This document shows positions 42,262 through 50,530 of a stretch of 64,000 nt of DNA, piece after piece; position 1 is the stretch's first letter, and each line of letters starts with the position of its first letter. The DNA comes from Ruegeria sp. HKCCD7303 (GTDB lineage Bacteria; Pseudomonadota; Alphaproteobacteria; Rhodobacterales; Rhodobacteraceae). Location of the stretch: the NCBI RefSeq assembly GCF_013111185.1, contig NZ_WVRE01000011.1, forward strand, positions 1-64,000, given 5' to 3'. The position numbers were made by a program, and so were the translations under genes. The notes below the pieces were generated by a model. The model searched no databases, was not told the origin of the DNA, and worked only from the letters and a program-made list of their open reading frames with translations.

Positions 42262-42545
42262 GCGCAATTCCGGCCTTGAACGGAGGGTAGCGGCGTTGCT
42301 TGCGAACCGGGTTATTGCCAAGCAGGACCCAGAACGGCAGGTGCAGCGAAAAAAGGAGAGCGAGGGTTCCGCTTCCGAGCAGAGTTTGCGCCAGATCATT
42401 GTGAGAAATCCCTGCGTCGCCCAGAAAGCCATATCTGATGAGTGTCGGAGGGTGACGGACAAGTCGGCCCTGTAAATGCGGTCCAGCTTTTATCCTACCG
42501 GTGCGATTTTATATCGGTTTAAGACAAGTTTACCCAAGAGGGAAC
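42262..42545. pseudogene. Non-coding stretch with possible membrane-protein remnant
   Basis: No intact gene. On the minus strand about 42280-42480 one frame reads through RYGFLGDAGISHNDLAQTLL and LALLFSLHLPFWVLLGN, which looks like a fragment of a membrane protein without proper ends. It may be debris from insertion of the MerR unit. The right end holds the ribosome-binding site of the DUF411 gene. Confidence 0.25.
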
Positions 42546-43022
42546 ATGACAATGAATAACCTGAGCCGCCGCCGCTTGATGCAAGGAGCCGCGGCAATTG
42601 CGTGCAGCGCGGCGCTTCCCGCCTTCGCGAAAACCGGTCCCTCAATCCATGTCCTGAAGGATCCGAATTGTGGGTGCTGCGGATCGTGGATCAAAATCAT
42701 GCGGGCGGAAGGTTTTGAAGTAGGCGTGGAAAACAGTGCTTGGGAGGCCTTGAACGCTTACAAAACCGCCAATGGGATTCCGGAGGGCATGATGTCATGC
42801 CACACGGGTCGCGTGGAGGGCTACATGATCGAAGGACACGTCCCATCCGCTGACATTCGGCGCCTGCTGGGCGAACGCCCGAATGCTGTCGGACTGTCGG
42901 TTCCGGGAATGCCTTTCGGCTCACCGGGCATGGGGCCGGAAAGTGAACGCGAAGCCTTCGACGTCTTTCTGATCCGCAAGGATGGAACCACAGAGGTGTT
43001 CGCCAGCTACCCGGCCGCATAA
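42546..43022 (+). CDS. DUF411 periplasmic metal-binding protein
   Basis: 158 residues from ATG 42546 (AAGAGGGAAC upstream). Twin-arginine-like signal (LSRRRLMQGAAAIACSAA), then the DUF411 hallmarks: VLKDPNCGCCGSWIKIM, MMSCHTGRVEGYMIEGHVP and GLSVPGMPFGSPGMG, with Cys, His and Met residues suitable for copper. DUF411 proteins occur throughout copper and silver operons. It stands alone between a MerR unit and the mer-like locus. A paralogue is at 62673. Confidence 0.88.
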   Translation: MTMNNLSRRRLMQGAAAIACSAALPAFAKTGPSIHVLKDPNCGCCGSWIKIMRAEGFEVGVENSAWEALNAYKTANGIPEGMMSCHTGRVEGYMIEGHVPSADIRRLLGERPNAVGLSVPGMPFGSPGMGPESEREAFDVFLIRKDGTTEVFASYPAA

Positions 43023-43162
43023 TTTCCCGATGGCGCTGGCAAGATCCTGACAAACACGGCGCTCGCTTCTGCTGCCTGGTTTACGTGACATTCTTCACGG
43101 CAAACCAGTTGATCCGTGACTTCACGCCTGCCTTGTCCTACCGGGCAAGTTCCAGCCTACGG

Positions 43163-43209
43163 TGAAAAAATACCTGCGTCCGCAAAGCCTGATGACCGGC
43201 TTTGCGGAC
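43163..43209 (-). terminator. Strong terminator for merT operon
   Basis: On the minus strand a perfect 12-base stem (GTCCGCAAAGCC pairing with GGCTTTGCGGAC, 43178-43209, eight-base loop) is followed by a run of six Ts (43170-43165). It lies 25 bp after the GDCCVxC gene stop. Confidence 0.8.
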
Positions 43210-43233
43210 AAAACCGACATCCCGGTCGCCGTA

Positions 43234-43452
43234 TCAACCGCAGCATTTGTCGCCCGCCTGAATTGGCGGGCATGGGGCCGATCCGTAGGAACAGTAGACG
43301 CAGCAATCGCCGGGAAGTGGCTTCAGGACTTTTCCGCAAGATGTGCATTCGTAGAACCACTGGCACGCGTCTGTTGGCATCGTTTCAGGCCTTGAATGTC
43401 CACATTCCGGGCAGATGATCGTGCTGACAAGGTTCGGGTGCTTTTCACTCAT
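43234..43452 (-). CDS. GDCCVxC-domain small Cys-rich protein
   Basis: 72 residues with nine cysteines: a zinc-ribbon-like part (STIICPECGHSRPETMP, YECTSCGKVLKP) and the name-giving LPGDCCVYCSYGSAPCPP, ending DKCCG. Proteins with this domain accompany MerT in mercury loci and are sometimes selenoproteins elsewhere; here all positions are Cys. It is 4 bp after merT, so co-transcribed. Likely a cytoplasmic Hg(II) or other soft-metal binder. Confidence 0.82.
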   Translation of the reverse strand: MSEKHPNLVSTIICPECGHSRPETMPTDACQWFYECTSCGKVLKPLPGDCCVYCSYGSAPCPPIQAGDKCCG

Positions 43453-43456
43453 GGCG

Positions 43457-43780
43457 TCACATCAAGGTTATCAGGAAATCATTTATTCGGATTTCGTTGA
43501 GCACGATAACCCAAGCGATGGCCGTCAACGCAAAACTGCCTGTCAGCCACCATTTGAAGCGGTCGAGCGAACCACGGCGATACGCGACGATGCCAGAGAG
43601 AAACAGCAGGGCCGTCGAACCGCCGAGCACGTAATAACTCGCGGCGGCGATCTTGCCGAATACGGCCAGCCAGCTCCCTCCCAAGCCAAGCAAAATCAAG
43701 GCCATCGGCAAGATGCAGCAGGTCGCAACGCCAAGTGCGGTAAACGATCCAAGAAAGCTTGCGCCAACAAACTTGCTCAT
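43457..43780 (-). CDS. merT: MerT-like mercuric ion transporter
   Basis: 107 residues from the ATG at 43780 (GGAGAAAG upstream); a longer frame covers the promoter and is rejected. Three hydrophobic helices, with the paired cysteines of helix 1 (LGVATCCILPMALILLGLGG) that accept Hg(II) in MerT. The usual second cytoplasmic Cys pair is not evident. No merP or merA is next to it. A MerR-type promoter lies upstream at 43880-43910. Confidence 0.8.
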   Translation of the reverse strand: MSKFVGASFLGSFTALGVATCCILPMALILLGLGGSWLAVFGKIAAASYYVLGGSTALLFLSGIVAYRRGSLDRFKWWLTGSFALTAIAWVIVLNEIRINDFLITLM

Positions 43781-43879
43781 GGTCAGCTTTCTCCGGCTTT
43801 GACGAACTCGAGCGGAAGCCGGTTCGACTTCCTCGATTTTTGCTTCGCGCGGTATGTGAAATTCGACATCATGACCGAC

Positions 43880-43910
43880 AACATGCACCCTGTAGTAGCT
43901 ACAGGTTCAA
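43880..43910 (-). promoter_or_regulatory. MerR-type promoter for merT operon
   Basis: Minus strand: TTGAAC (43910-43905), 19-bp spacer with the perfect dyad CCTGTAG-3 nt-CTACAGG (43889-43905), and -10 CATGTT. The sequence CCTGTAGNNACTACAGG is typical of operators for divalent-metal MerR proteins. The -35 hexamer and the dyad overlap by one base. Confidence 0.82.
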
Positions 43911-43925
43911 GGGAAAGGTCATCAC

Positions 43926-44345
43926 ATGATTGCGATTGGCGAAGCGGCGAGATTGACCGGTCTGTCGGTCGAGACGATCCGCTACTACGAACGGGAAGGC
44001 ATAGTCGAGAAAGCCGGTCGAACCGCCTCGGGACGCCGCGCATACACGGAACGGGAAATCTCCGAGCTCAGATTCATCAAACGCTGCCGCGATCTTGGCT
44101 TTACCATTCAGGGTGCATGCGCACTTCGCGAATTGTCCAAAGCGCCCGAGCAAGCTTGTCGTGACGTCGAAGACGTCGCAACAAGACATCTCGACAACGT
44201 CAGGTCAAAAATCGCCGCCCTCCAACGGTTGGAGCAAGCACTGGCAGAACTTGTGCAGACCTGCACCGAGGGTACGGCCTCATGCCCCCTGCTAACGGCG
44301 TTGCTCAACGAGCCTATCGCCAAAGAAAAAATAAACGACACCTAA
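43926..44345 (+). CDS. MerR-family regulator of the merT locus
   Basis: 139 residues from ATG 43926. Winged helix (IGEAARLTGLSVETIRYYER) and Cys78, Cys113 and Cys120. The first spacing (35) matches MerR/ZntR-type sensors, whereas the last loop is shorter than in Tn501 MerR (7 instead of 9). Divergent from merT with the operator between them, so it very probably controls that operon. Hg(II) is the likely ligand from context; Zn or Cd cannot be excluded. Confidence 0.88.
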   Translation: MIAIGEAARLTGLSVETIRYYEREGIVEKAGRTASGRRAYTEREISELRFIKRCRDLGFTIQGACALRELSKAPEQACRDVEDVATRHLDNVRSKIAALQRLEQALAELVQTCTEGTASCPLLTALLNEPIAKEKINDT

Positions 44346-44608
44346 TTGCAACGCCCGGAAAGGATCGAATCTGGCCAACTCAGTTTGCGGAAAGACTACA
44401 ATGCGGCTCAAATCCGGCTCGCTCATCATTACCCACCCCATGCCCGAACTCTCTGCCTGTCCTCATCGCAGGCGAGAGTGACATTCCTGAATTGCTCATG
44501 GGTGACATTTGAGCTTTGCGGCTACAGATTGCGGAAGCATAAGTGAAATTATGTGAAACTTGCCCCTGCTCACAATTTTGCAAATCAAGCGGTGCACGTG
44601 GGCCGAAC

Positions 44609-45562
44609 TCAGAGATGCCTGATCCACACGCATTGATCCCGGTTGGGTCCAAGTTCTTCGAGGATCCTTTCAGCATCCAGATTGAAGTCTTTGGCAATTT
44701 CCTGGACCTGAACCGCCTGAAAGCTATCCAAGTTCCGCACCGTTCGACCATCTTCAAAGGTGATCAACTCGTGTGATCTTCCAGACCAACGCACGATCCC
44801 GCCGCAAAGGGTCTGTCCTTCAACATCCGCAAGTTCGGCGACCGGGTCGGCAAAGAAATCGGTCCATTTAAGAATACCTGTGCTGACAGCTCTCGCCACT
44901 GCTTGTTCCGTTGTCCGGCACTTGAGTTTTGTGACGATCGAAGACGTCAAAGCATGCACCATCCTGGAGGAGAGCCCCGTCTGGCCAGCAACTACGGATG
45001 GGATCAATCCTGATGCGAGCATCTTCAGAACATCCATCTCCTGATCGGACAACGCATCCGTAGGAAAGTTGAAAACTGTATCAATCACATCGAGCGCGAG
45101 TAGATGCAGGACCTGCGCTTCGTGGCGAAGGGCAGGGAGCATACTCCCGACCAAGGCGTCCCAGTCGGATCGGCGCAGGTTGGAGGTAACCGTAAAGACA
45201 CCACGCTCCCCAAACGGATTGATAACCGGAATGGATAGTCCGTGCTGACCCACACCAAATTTTCTCGCTGCATCGAATAGCGGTGCGTGTTCACGCTGAT
45301 CATCAAACACAGCCCAATCAATTGGTGCGATCATTGCGGCGCCAAACCGGATGAGGGGATCGACCAGGACCATGTCGTTGTCGACGTAGTGCCTGACCCA
45401 TTCGGCCGGGAACGTGGTGCAGCCGTGGACAACGTTGTGATGCTTGTCGATATGGGCGTAGGACGCATTCTCCAGTCCGAACCTCGAACAAATTTCCTGA
45501 AGGCGCGCCTCCCCGGTCTGCCTGAAATCCAGTTCAGAATTGCCAATGTCCGCGATTTTCAT
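44609..45562 (-). CDS. LuxR-family regulator with C-terminal extension
   Basis: 317 residues. N-terminal autoinducer-binding-type domain (TTFPAEWVRHYVDNDMVLVD with Trp, Tyr, Asp at family positions) followed by a LuxR HTH (LSDQEMDVLKMLASGLIPSV ... SSIVTKLKCRTTEQAVARAV). After the HTH come about 75 further residues (ADVEGQTLCGGIVRWSGRSH onward) not found in TraR/LuxR. No luxI is in the window, so it is a solo regulator here. It lies downstream of repC in the same direction, which suggests a link to plasmid copy number or transfer. A 12-bp palindrome CGGGAATTCCCG (45628-45639) lies upstream. Confidence 0.82.
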   Translation of the reverse strand: MKIADIGNSELDFRQTGEARLQEICSRFGLENASYAHIDKHHNVVHGCTTFPAEWVRHYVDNDMVLVDPLIRFGAAMIAPIDWAVFDDQREHAPLFDAARKFGVGQHGLSIPVINPFGERGVFTVTSNLRRSDWDALVGSMLPALRHEAQVLHLLALDVIDTVFNFPTDALSDQEMDVLKMLASGLIPSVVAGQTGLSSRMVHALTSSIVTKLKCRTTEQAVARAVSTGILKWTDFFADPVAELADVEGQTLCGGIVRWSGRSHELITFEDGRTVRNLDSFQAVQVQEIAKDFNLDAERILEELGPNRDQCVWIRHL

Positions 45563-45749
45563 AGATCGTCTTTCTGTTCCGCGTTGCCGTCGAGGCCGCT
45601 TAGCAACCTAAAGCTGAACAAACCACTCGGGAATTCCCGTAGCCAATCATGCATTTGAATACAGTTCTGTTCTGGAGGCGGAAACGGAGCGAAAACCTGC
45701 CGATGAGACACATGAATTGGAGAAGCTGGCGGCTCATAACCCGGCACGG

Positions 45750-47039
45750 CTAAAACCCGCTGCAGTGATCTTGCGGAAGCCCGTCTTCCTCCTCTCGGGC
45801 TCTACGCGCCAAAAGCCCCATGAAACTGGAAATCAGGTTCAGTTCACCGCGCTCATCTGCGTGCACCATACCGCGCAGATATCCGCCCGGATTAACCACT
45901 GGCGGCAACCGTGGATCGCTCAGCCTCGCGTCTGTGATCAACCCGGCCAGGATTGCACCCATCACGGTCAATCGGTCAATCGCCGTACGCCAAGCCGAGG
46001 CATTGGCGCCGATCTCCGACAATCGCGACCAAACGCCGGTCTCAATCGCGTAGAGCGACGGGCTGGAATTCTGATCTCCGCCACCCGCGATATCGATATG
46101 CATGCGCAGCTCGGGTGAGGCCAGTTCATATAGGATGCGGTTATTCACCCGCGGTAGTTTTTGGGCCTTGCGCGATGCCGTATCTGTCGGATGATTGCTT
46201 TCTAAGCAATGCGGAGGGCCGTCAGGCCCGGAGCCGGAACAATCTGGTTCCGAGGCTTTTGCCGAGGACATTGAACTCTCGCCATCGGCGTTACAGGACA
46301 GAATTGTTTCTTCAATTTGGTCTTGTATATGGCACCCGAAACAAGCTTCGGGTTCACCCGAAATTTCACCGGGTTTTGCGACATGCTCTTCGATCCGGCT
46401 CCAAAGGTCGTAAGCCGCCTGAACATGTAGCTTGAGCGCCTCCAGCGTCATGTATTTCAACTTGTCGGCGCGCGGCCAGGATCGAAGTTCCTCCTTCATG
46501 CCTTCCAGACTTTCAGGAGGGCAGGGGAGTAAGAGAAGCACGGCCAGACTATGTTTCACATATCGGTAAAGCCGTGATCGATCCCCGCGCAGCTCGTCCT
46601 GTTCTTTCTTCTCGGCCTTGCTGCGCACGTCCGCGTCGCGCATCTCGGGAATGAGGTTCAGGGCAGGGGTCAGGAAGAGTCCAAGCTTCTTGCGCTTACA
46701 GCGCGCGCCATTTGCGCCAAGCCTGCGTTCGATCAGACCAATCCTTTCCAGCTCACGTTCGTGATTGTGGATTGTCCGATCTGTCACGCCTCGCCCGGCA
46801 ATGAGGGTTTCCTGGCGCGCGTAGCAAAAGGGTTCCTGAGACGGGTCTCGAAAAGCACATGGCGTAATCATATCGATGATGATCTCTAAGGTGCGAATAC
46901 ACTGGGCTGATGCGCCTCTGATCTGCGCATATCCCACGCAGAGCTGACGTAACCTGTCACGGTTCCAGCCCTCAGGAAGGCCGTTGTGAAAGCGAATATT
47001 ATCGTGGTGATGGGCGGATGCGATCTGCCGAAAGCTCAT
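45750..47039 (-). CDS. repC: RepC-like plasmid replication initiator
   Basis: 429 residues from the ATG at 47039, preceded by GAGG eight bases away; a TTG seven codons upstream is an alternative. The N-terminal part has the RP-C family winged-helix region (FCYARQETLIAGRGVTDRTI, RELERIGLIERRLGANGARC), then charged helices. No repA or repB precedes it, so it is a solitary RepC, a replicon type described from Rhodobacteraceae plasmids. In RepC plasmids the origin lies within the gene itself, usually in an AT-rich stretch. A candidate counter-transcribed RNA lies in its leader. Confidence 0.8.
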   Translation of the reverse strand: MSFRQIASAHHHDNIRFHNGLPEGWNRDRLRQLCVGYAQIRGASAQCIRTLEIIIDMITPCAFRDPSQEPFCYARQETLIAGRGVTDRTIHNHERELERIGLIERRLGANGARCKRKKLGLFLTPALNLIPEMRDADVRSKAEKKEQDELRGDRSRLYRYVKHSLAVLLLLPCPPESLEGMKEELRSWPRADKLKYMTLEALKLHVQAAYDLWSRIEEHVAKPGEISGEPEACFGCHIQDQIEETILSCNADGESSMSSAKASEPDCSGSGPDGPPHCLESNHPTDTASRKAQKLPRVNNRILYELASPELRMHIDIAGGGDQNSSPSLYAIETGVWSRLSEIGANASAWRTAIDRLTVMGAILAGLITDARLSDPRLPPVVNPGGYLRGMVHADERGELNLISSFMGLLARRAREEEDGLPQDHCSGF

Positions 47040-47206
47040 GGATTTGGCCTCATTTGGCAAAGGTCAGTGTTGATATCGCGGCTTCGCGGGGCAGGGTGTT
47101 CGGAATGGTTCAACGGTCTCATGGTCTGCTTCTCATTGGGGAAGCAAGGCGGCTCGAACCTCAGCAAAAAGACACAGAAAAACCGTTCGCACAGATGCGT
47201 TTGTCC

Positions 47207-47235
47207 TTGTCAGTAATTTTGGAGTTTCCTATAAA
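47207..47235 (+). promoter_or_regulatory. Sigma70-type promoter of candidate antisense RNA
   Basis: TTGTCA (47207-47212), a 17-bp spacer and TATAAA (47230-47235) form a near-consensus constitutive promoter pointing away from repC on the opposite strand. No protein gene follows; a terminator lies about 40 bp downstream. Confidence 0.72.
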
Positions 47236-47241
47236 TCAGGT

Positions 47242-47297
47242 GATCAAACGTGACTTAAGAAGATCCCCGCTGAGGCCCCGCCTTGCGGGGGTTTTTG
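47242..47297 (+). ncRNA. Candidate counter-transcribed RNA controlling repC
   Basis: Predicted transcript of about 55 nt from the promoter at 47207-47235 to the T-run after the hairpin CCCCGC-CCT-loop-GCGGGG (47276-47290). It is antisense to the repC leader, and its size, position and orientation match the ctRNA (incompatibility RNA) found upstream of repC in repABC plasmids. Whether it base-pairs with and attenuates repC mRNA is inference. Confidence 0.65.
47276..47297 (+). terminator. Rho-independent terminator of candidate ctRNA
   Basis: CCCCGC (47276-47281), three-base loop, GCGGGG (47285-47290), then G and five Ts. A compact GC stem with T-run; it should work on the plus strand. Confidence 0.8.
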
Positions 47298-47406
47298 TTT
47301 CTGGGATTAAGTTTTTCCTCCGGGCCAATCGGCCTGGTTTAAAAATGCAGCTGGCGATTTTTGGTGGCATAGCCAGGAGCAACGCGTTGTACCGCAGGTC
47401 AGCACC

Positions 47407-48129
47407 TCAATATCGGATGAGTTCGTAGTCGCTGAACCCGAATGTGTCGGTCCACTCGACGCCAACGCCGCGGAAGTAGCTGGGAGGTTCACAGCGATTG
47501 CCCAGTGGCAGCCAGTAAGGGATTGGGGCAGGAGCGCGCTCGGACCAGCGAAAATTCGTATTATCGTCGTAGGTGCCAACCACAAGATCAAGCGAACGCT
47601 CGCAATCTCCCTCCCTTGAACGACGGCGATAGCTGTAGTGGCGCACATCCCAAACCCTGATGGATCTCACAACGTCGAAATCGGAAGAAGAAAGATCGAC
47701 GCTGATCGGGGTGGCTTGGAAACCGTCACCGTATTGGCCGTGATGTGCATCGATCCTTCCTATCGAGATCGCTGCGTCTACCAGTATTGGCTTAGCGGTG
47801 TCATCCGATGGAAGCTCTGGAACTGGGCTAGCACTGGTGCGCTTGATGGCTTCCAACCGTTCCATAGGACCCAAGTCCGAGGGGCTGTGTGACGTATTCA
47901 TCGGACAGCGCCAGAGTTGAAGCGGCGGTTCGACCGGGTAGGGTGTGATGCGCCGAATGAACTCCGCCTTGGCTGCGACGCAATCAGCCGAACTTGGCCA
48001 ACCCCCGGCGAGGCAAAGGAATATGGCACAGTCAATTGGATAGGCACGAGCCTGCGTGGCTGGCAGTGCAGCGAGTGCAACTGCAAGGGCCTTCGCGCGA
48101 GTTCGATTTCCGGATTTTGAGTGTTTCAA
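47407..48129 (-). CDS. Secreted plasmid-core protein of unknown function
   Basis: 240 residues from TTG 48129, which has GGAGAGACC just upstream; the frame extends further but into the palindromic promoter region. Signal peptide (ALAVALAALPATQARAYP), then a conserved-looking cysteine segment (DCAIFLCLAGGWPSSADCVA, RITPYPVEPPLQLWRCPM) and a C-terminal domain. I recall similar proteins beside T4SS genes on Rhodobacteraceae plasmids. Six or more Cys suggest disulfides. Role in conjugation or entry exclusion is a guess. Confidence 0.65.
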   Translation of the reverse strand: MKHSKSGNRTRAKALAVALAALPATQARAYPIDCAIFLCLAGGWPSSADCVAAKAEFIRRITPYPVEPPLQLWRCPMNTSHSPSDLGPMERLEAIKRTSASPVPELPSDDTAKPILVDAAISIGRIDAHHGQYGDGFQATPISVDLSSSDFDVVRSIRVWDVRHYSYRRRSREGDCERSLDLVVGTYDDNTNFRWSERAPAPIPYWLPLGNRCEPPSYFRGVGVEWTDTFGFSDYELIRY

Positions 48130-48189
48130 GATGGTCTCTCCTGCTTGCGAATCGCCTAAGCAATATCCGGCCAATATATTTCTGACAAT

Positions 48190-48206
48190 CCAATATCGTA
48201 TATTGG
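48190..48206. promoter_or_regulatory. Perfect inverted repeat in divergent promoter region
   Basis: CCAATAT-CGT-ATATTGG, with additional CAATAT copies just to the left (48160-48180). It lies between the divergent genes at 48129 and 48285, so it may be an operator for a plasmid regulator, or a set of iteron-like elements. Confidence 0.5.
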
Positions 48207-48284
48207 CGGGTTTTCTTATATTGACGTAGATTGTGTTTTAGTCCACAACTTTTGGATGTAGAAGACGGCCCATAGGGGGTCGTC

Positions 48285-48641
48285 ATGGCGGACAACAAGA
48301 GACAATACACTGTGGTAACCATCGAGATGGTCCGGGGCCTGAAAGAGGATCAGGTTCCCTTTACATGCCGCTACGAATTTATCGGACTCGCTTCCCTTGG
48401 ACGACCTAAGTACCACTGCATTTACAGCTCGCCGAACTATGTCGGGGCCTTGTGCAAGTCGAAGATCTCTCGAGCGGGCGCTGAGCCCAGAGAGTTCGAT
48501 CTTTGGCCGGGCCTCTTCAAGCATCATCAGGAATTTGGTGATGGGCGCATTCTCTGCGTCAAATCAGACTATACGATCGAGTCGATTACCCCAGAGGGTC
48601 TCGAAGCAGCTCAGGCCCTGGACGCGAAATCCAAAACCTGA
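48285..48641 (+). CDS. Unknown 118-residue protein
   Basis: Starts at ATG 48285. Soluble, no signal peptide, basic N-terminal half (MADNKRQYTVVTIEMVRGLK) and a segment PKYHCIYSSPNYVGALCKSK with a possible nucleic-acid-binding character. I do not recognise it. It is divergent from the secreted protein and precedes the nuclease gene, within the plasmid core. Confidence 0.55.
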   Translation: MADNKRQYTVVTIEMVRGLKEDQVPFTCRYEFIGLASLGRPKYHCIYSSPNYVGALCKSKISRAGAEPREFDLWPGLFKHHQEFGDGRILCVKSDYTIESITPEGLEAAQALDAKSKT

Positions 48642-48689
48642 TCGGTCACGTTCGAGAACCCGGCTCATCAAAATGCTGGGGCAGGGCGC

Positions 48690-49103
48690 ATGAAACGGCT
48701 CTTGTTTCTCAGCGCTGCACTCGCGTCCTTGTTCATTGCTGCAGTTTGGATTGAACCAGCTAGGAAAACAAAGACTCTCGGCGCATCCGAGGTGATTGCC
48801 GTTGACGGTGACACGATCGACCATGGTGACGACCGATACCGGCTTATTGGGTTTGATACGCCTGAGACATTCCGGGCTCAGTGCGATGCTGAGAGAGCTT
48901 TGGGTCTACGAGCCAAGGACCGGCTGACGGAGCTCATCAACTTCGCGGGCGTAATTGAACTTGAGATTGAGCTGCACTTTGACGTCCACGATCGCTTCTT
49001 GGCGCTTGGGCGCGTGTCTGGACAGAACGTCGGGGCCATCCTGATTTCTGAAGGTCTGGCGCGCCCGTACTCGGGTGGCAAGCGCCAGTCCTGGTGCGGC
49101 TGA
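48690..49103 (+). CDS. Secreted thermonuclease-like (SNase) protein
   Basis: 137 residues: signal peptide or anchor (about 1-21), then a staphylococcal-nuclease OB fold with EVIAVDGDTIDHGDDRYRLI and GFDTPETFRAQCDAE, and the late motif VGAILISEGLARPYSGGKR. Such small nucleases are common next to conjugation genes. The expected catalytic Asp and Arg positions are present in the first two motifs; activity not tested. It lies 460 bp before virB1. Confidence 0.82.
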   Translation: MKRLLFLSAALASLFIAAVWIEPARKTKTLGASEVIAVDGDTIDHGDDRYRLIGFDTPETFRAQCDAERALGLRAKDRLTELINFAGVIELEIELHFDVHDRFLALGRVSGQNVGAILISEGLARPYSGGKRQSWCG

Positions 49104-49565
49104 AAGAAAGGATAAAACAACGATTTATGACAGCAGAGAGAAACGACTAAGCAATAAGCAGTCCTGCCGATTGCGCCAACAATCGACAGGACAAGAAACG
49201 CCCTTAATCCATCCGGGCATTCCTCCAACATCAAGAGAGAACTGTACTATGGTAAAAACAGTAGTCCGAGATGCCGGTCCTAGATTGGGCAGCACCGCGA
49301 CAGAGTCAATGGGTGCAAACCTAGACAACGCGTCTGCACCTCCGATCCCTTAGCGCTGTCTGACGATTGAGGCGCGCGGGACATCCGAACGTTCCAGCCA
49401 AAACATCTGACTAAGAGATCCGAACCAGACATTGGTCTTTTGCGGCGCCACTGAAGGTTCAGTGCTGTGTCCCAGCACCCGATTCCCCACCGCTCAGATG
49501 ACCTGAAGTCGACCCCATAATAGTAATTATGTAAAAACTACTGACCTAATTTGGAGGACAAATTA
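49104..49565. other. Gap before virB operon with strong inverted repeat
   Basis: No convincing gene; a 34-codon frame starting at 49250 is possible but unsupported. It holds the inverted repeat at 49161-49192 and an AT-rich stretch (49518-49552) that should contain the virB promoter. It is a reasonable place to look for oriT. Confidence 0.4.
49161..49192. repeat. 13-bp inverted repeat, possible oriT or terminator
   Basis: GTCCTGCCGATTG (49161-49173) pairs with CAATCGACAGGAC (49180-49192) with one mismatch and a six-base loop. No T-run follows on the plus strand, which argues against a simple terminator. Position between the nuclease and virB genes would suit an origin of transfer. Confidence 0.5.
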
Positions 49566-50249
49566 GTGACCAGCTCCATCAAAAGCTTCACCGATAACAG
49601 ATGTCGGATCAACGCCGTTTGGCCGTTGTTGGCGTTCTTGACGGCGACTTTCGGAACGGATGTCTGTGCCCAGGTCATTGAATACGAACCTGATGGAAGC
49701 GTGTATCTAAACGGCATTCGCGCAGAAATCGTTGATGGCGTCGTTCGTCCAATCCGGATGCGTGAATACACGCTTAATGAAAAGCCGGAAGCACCAACCC
49801 CCAAACCGCAGGCAAAGATCGAGATTGCGGGCAAGGCGCCGCGGCCTCGCAGATCCTCGGGCGGCTGGTCGCAGGAGCGGATCGTCAAAGAAATCCACGC
49901 AGCGGCGGAACGCCATGACATTCCGGCCGAGTTGTTCATGGCGCTGGTCTGGCAGGAAAGCCGGTATCGGGCTGACGCTCTGTCACCCAAGGGTGCCTAT
50001 GGCTTTGCACAGCTCATGCCGGGAACGGCGAAAGACCTGAGCGTGAACCCAAAGAACCCTGCAGAAAATCTCGACGGTGGTGCCCGCTATTTGGCGGCGC
50101 AGTACCGCGCGTTCGGAACCTGGAAGCTGGCGCTTGCCGCCTACAACGCCGGGCCTCACCGCGTCGTCGAATATGGTGGCGTCCCCCCCTTCACCGAAAC
50201 CCGCAACTACGTGCGGACCATCCTCAGCAAAGTGAGCACTTCCTCATGA
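49566..50249 (+). CDS. virB1: VirB1-like lytic transglycosylase
   Basis: 227 residues from GTG 49566, eight bases after GGAGG (the frame opens at a TTG before that). Signal peptide ([17 protein letters not shown]), proline-rich linker, and an SLT domain with catalytic Glu in [30 protein letters not shown] and [16 protein letters not shown]. It clears peptidoglycan for the secretion channel. First gene of the virB operon, overlapping virB2 by ATGA. Confidence 0.92.
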   Translation: MTSSIKSFTDNRCRINAVWPLLAFLTATFGTDVCAQVIEYEPDGSVYLNGIRAEIVDGVVRPIRMREYTLNEKPEAPTPKPQAKIEIAGKAPRPRRSSGGWSQERIVKEIHAAAERHDIPAELFMALVWQESRYRADALSPKGAYGFAQLMPGTAKDLSVNPKNPAENLDGGARYLAAQYRAFGTWKLALAAYNAGPHRVVEYGGVPPFTETRNYVRTILSKVSTSS

Positions 50250-50527
50250 AAAGAACCCACTTCTACCAGCAGATGGCGTTTTTCGCGATCACAGCGTTCA
50301 TCATCACAGCAGCGCCCGCCTCTGCTGGCTGGCTGCAAGATGCCATTGGCGATTTCATCAACGAAACGCTGGCTGACTCGAAGGTCGTTGGCGTCAGCCT
50401 TGCCGCTGTCGGCTTCATCTGGGGCTGTCTGGCCTACGTGTTCGGCTGGGGTTCGCTGAAAGGCCCGGTAATCGCTATCGTCGTCGGCGCTGTTATCGGC
50501 CTCGCTGATACATTCATCGGAGCCTGA
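50246..50527 (+). CDS. virB2: VirB2 pilin
   Basis: 93 residues: a long signal peptide ending APASAGW, then two hydrophobic helices ([20 protein letters not shown] and [19 protein letters not shown]) separated by a short polar loop, the standard VirB2/TrbC pilin layout. It sits between virB1 and virB3. Pilus subunit of the conjugation machine. Confidence 0.92.
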   Translation: MKRTHFYQQMAFFAITAFIITAAPASAGWLQDAIGDFINETLADSKVVGVSLAAVGFIWGCLAYVFGWGSLKGPVIAIVVGAVIGLADTFIGA

Positions 50528-50530
50528 TTG

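Noticed and set aside
49250..49353. 34-codon frame before the virB operon
   Set aside because: Weak ribosome-binding site and no recognisable product; possible but not supported.
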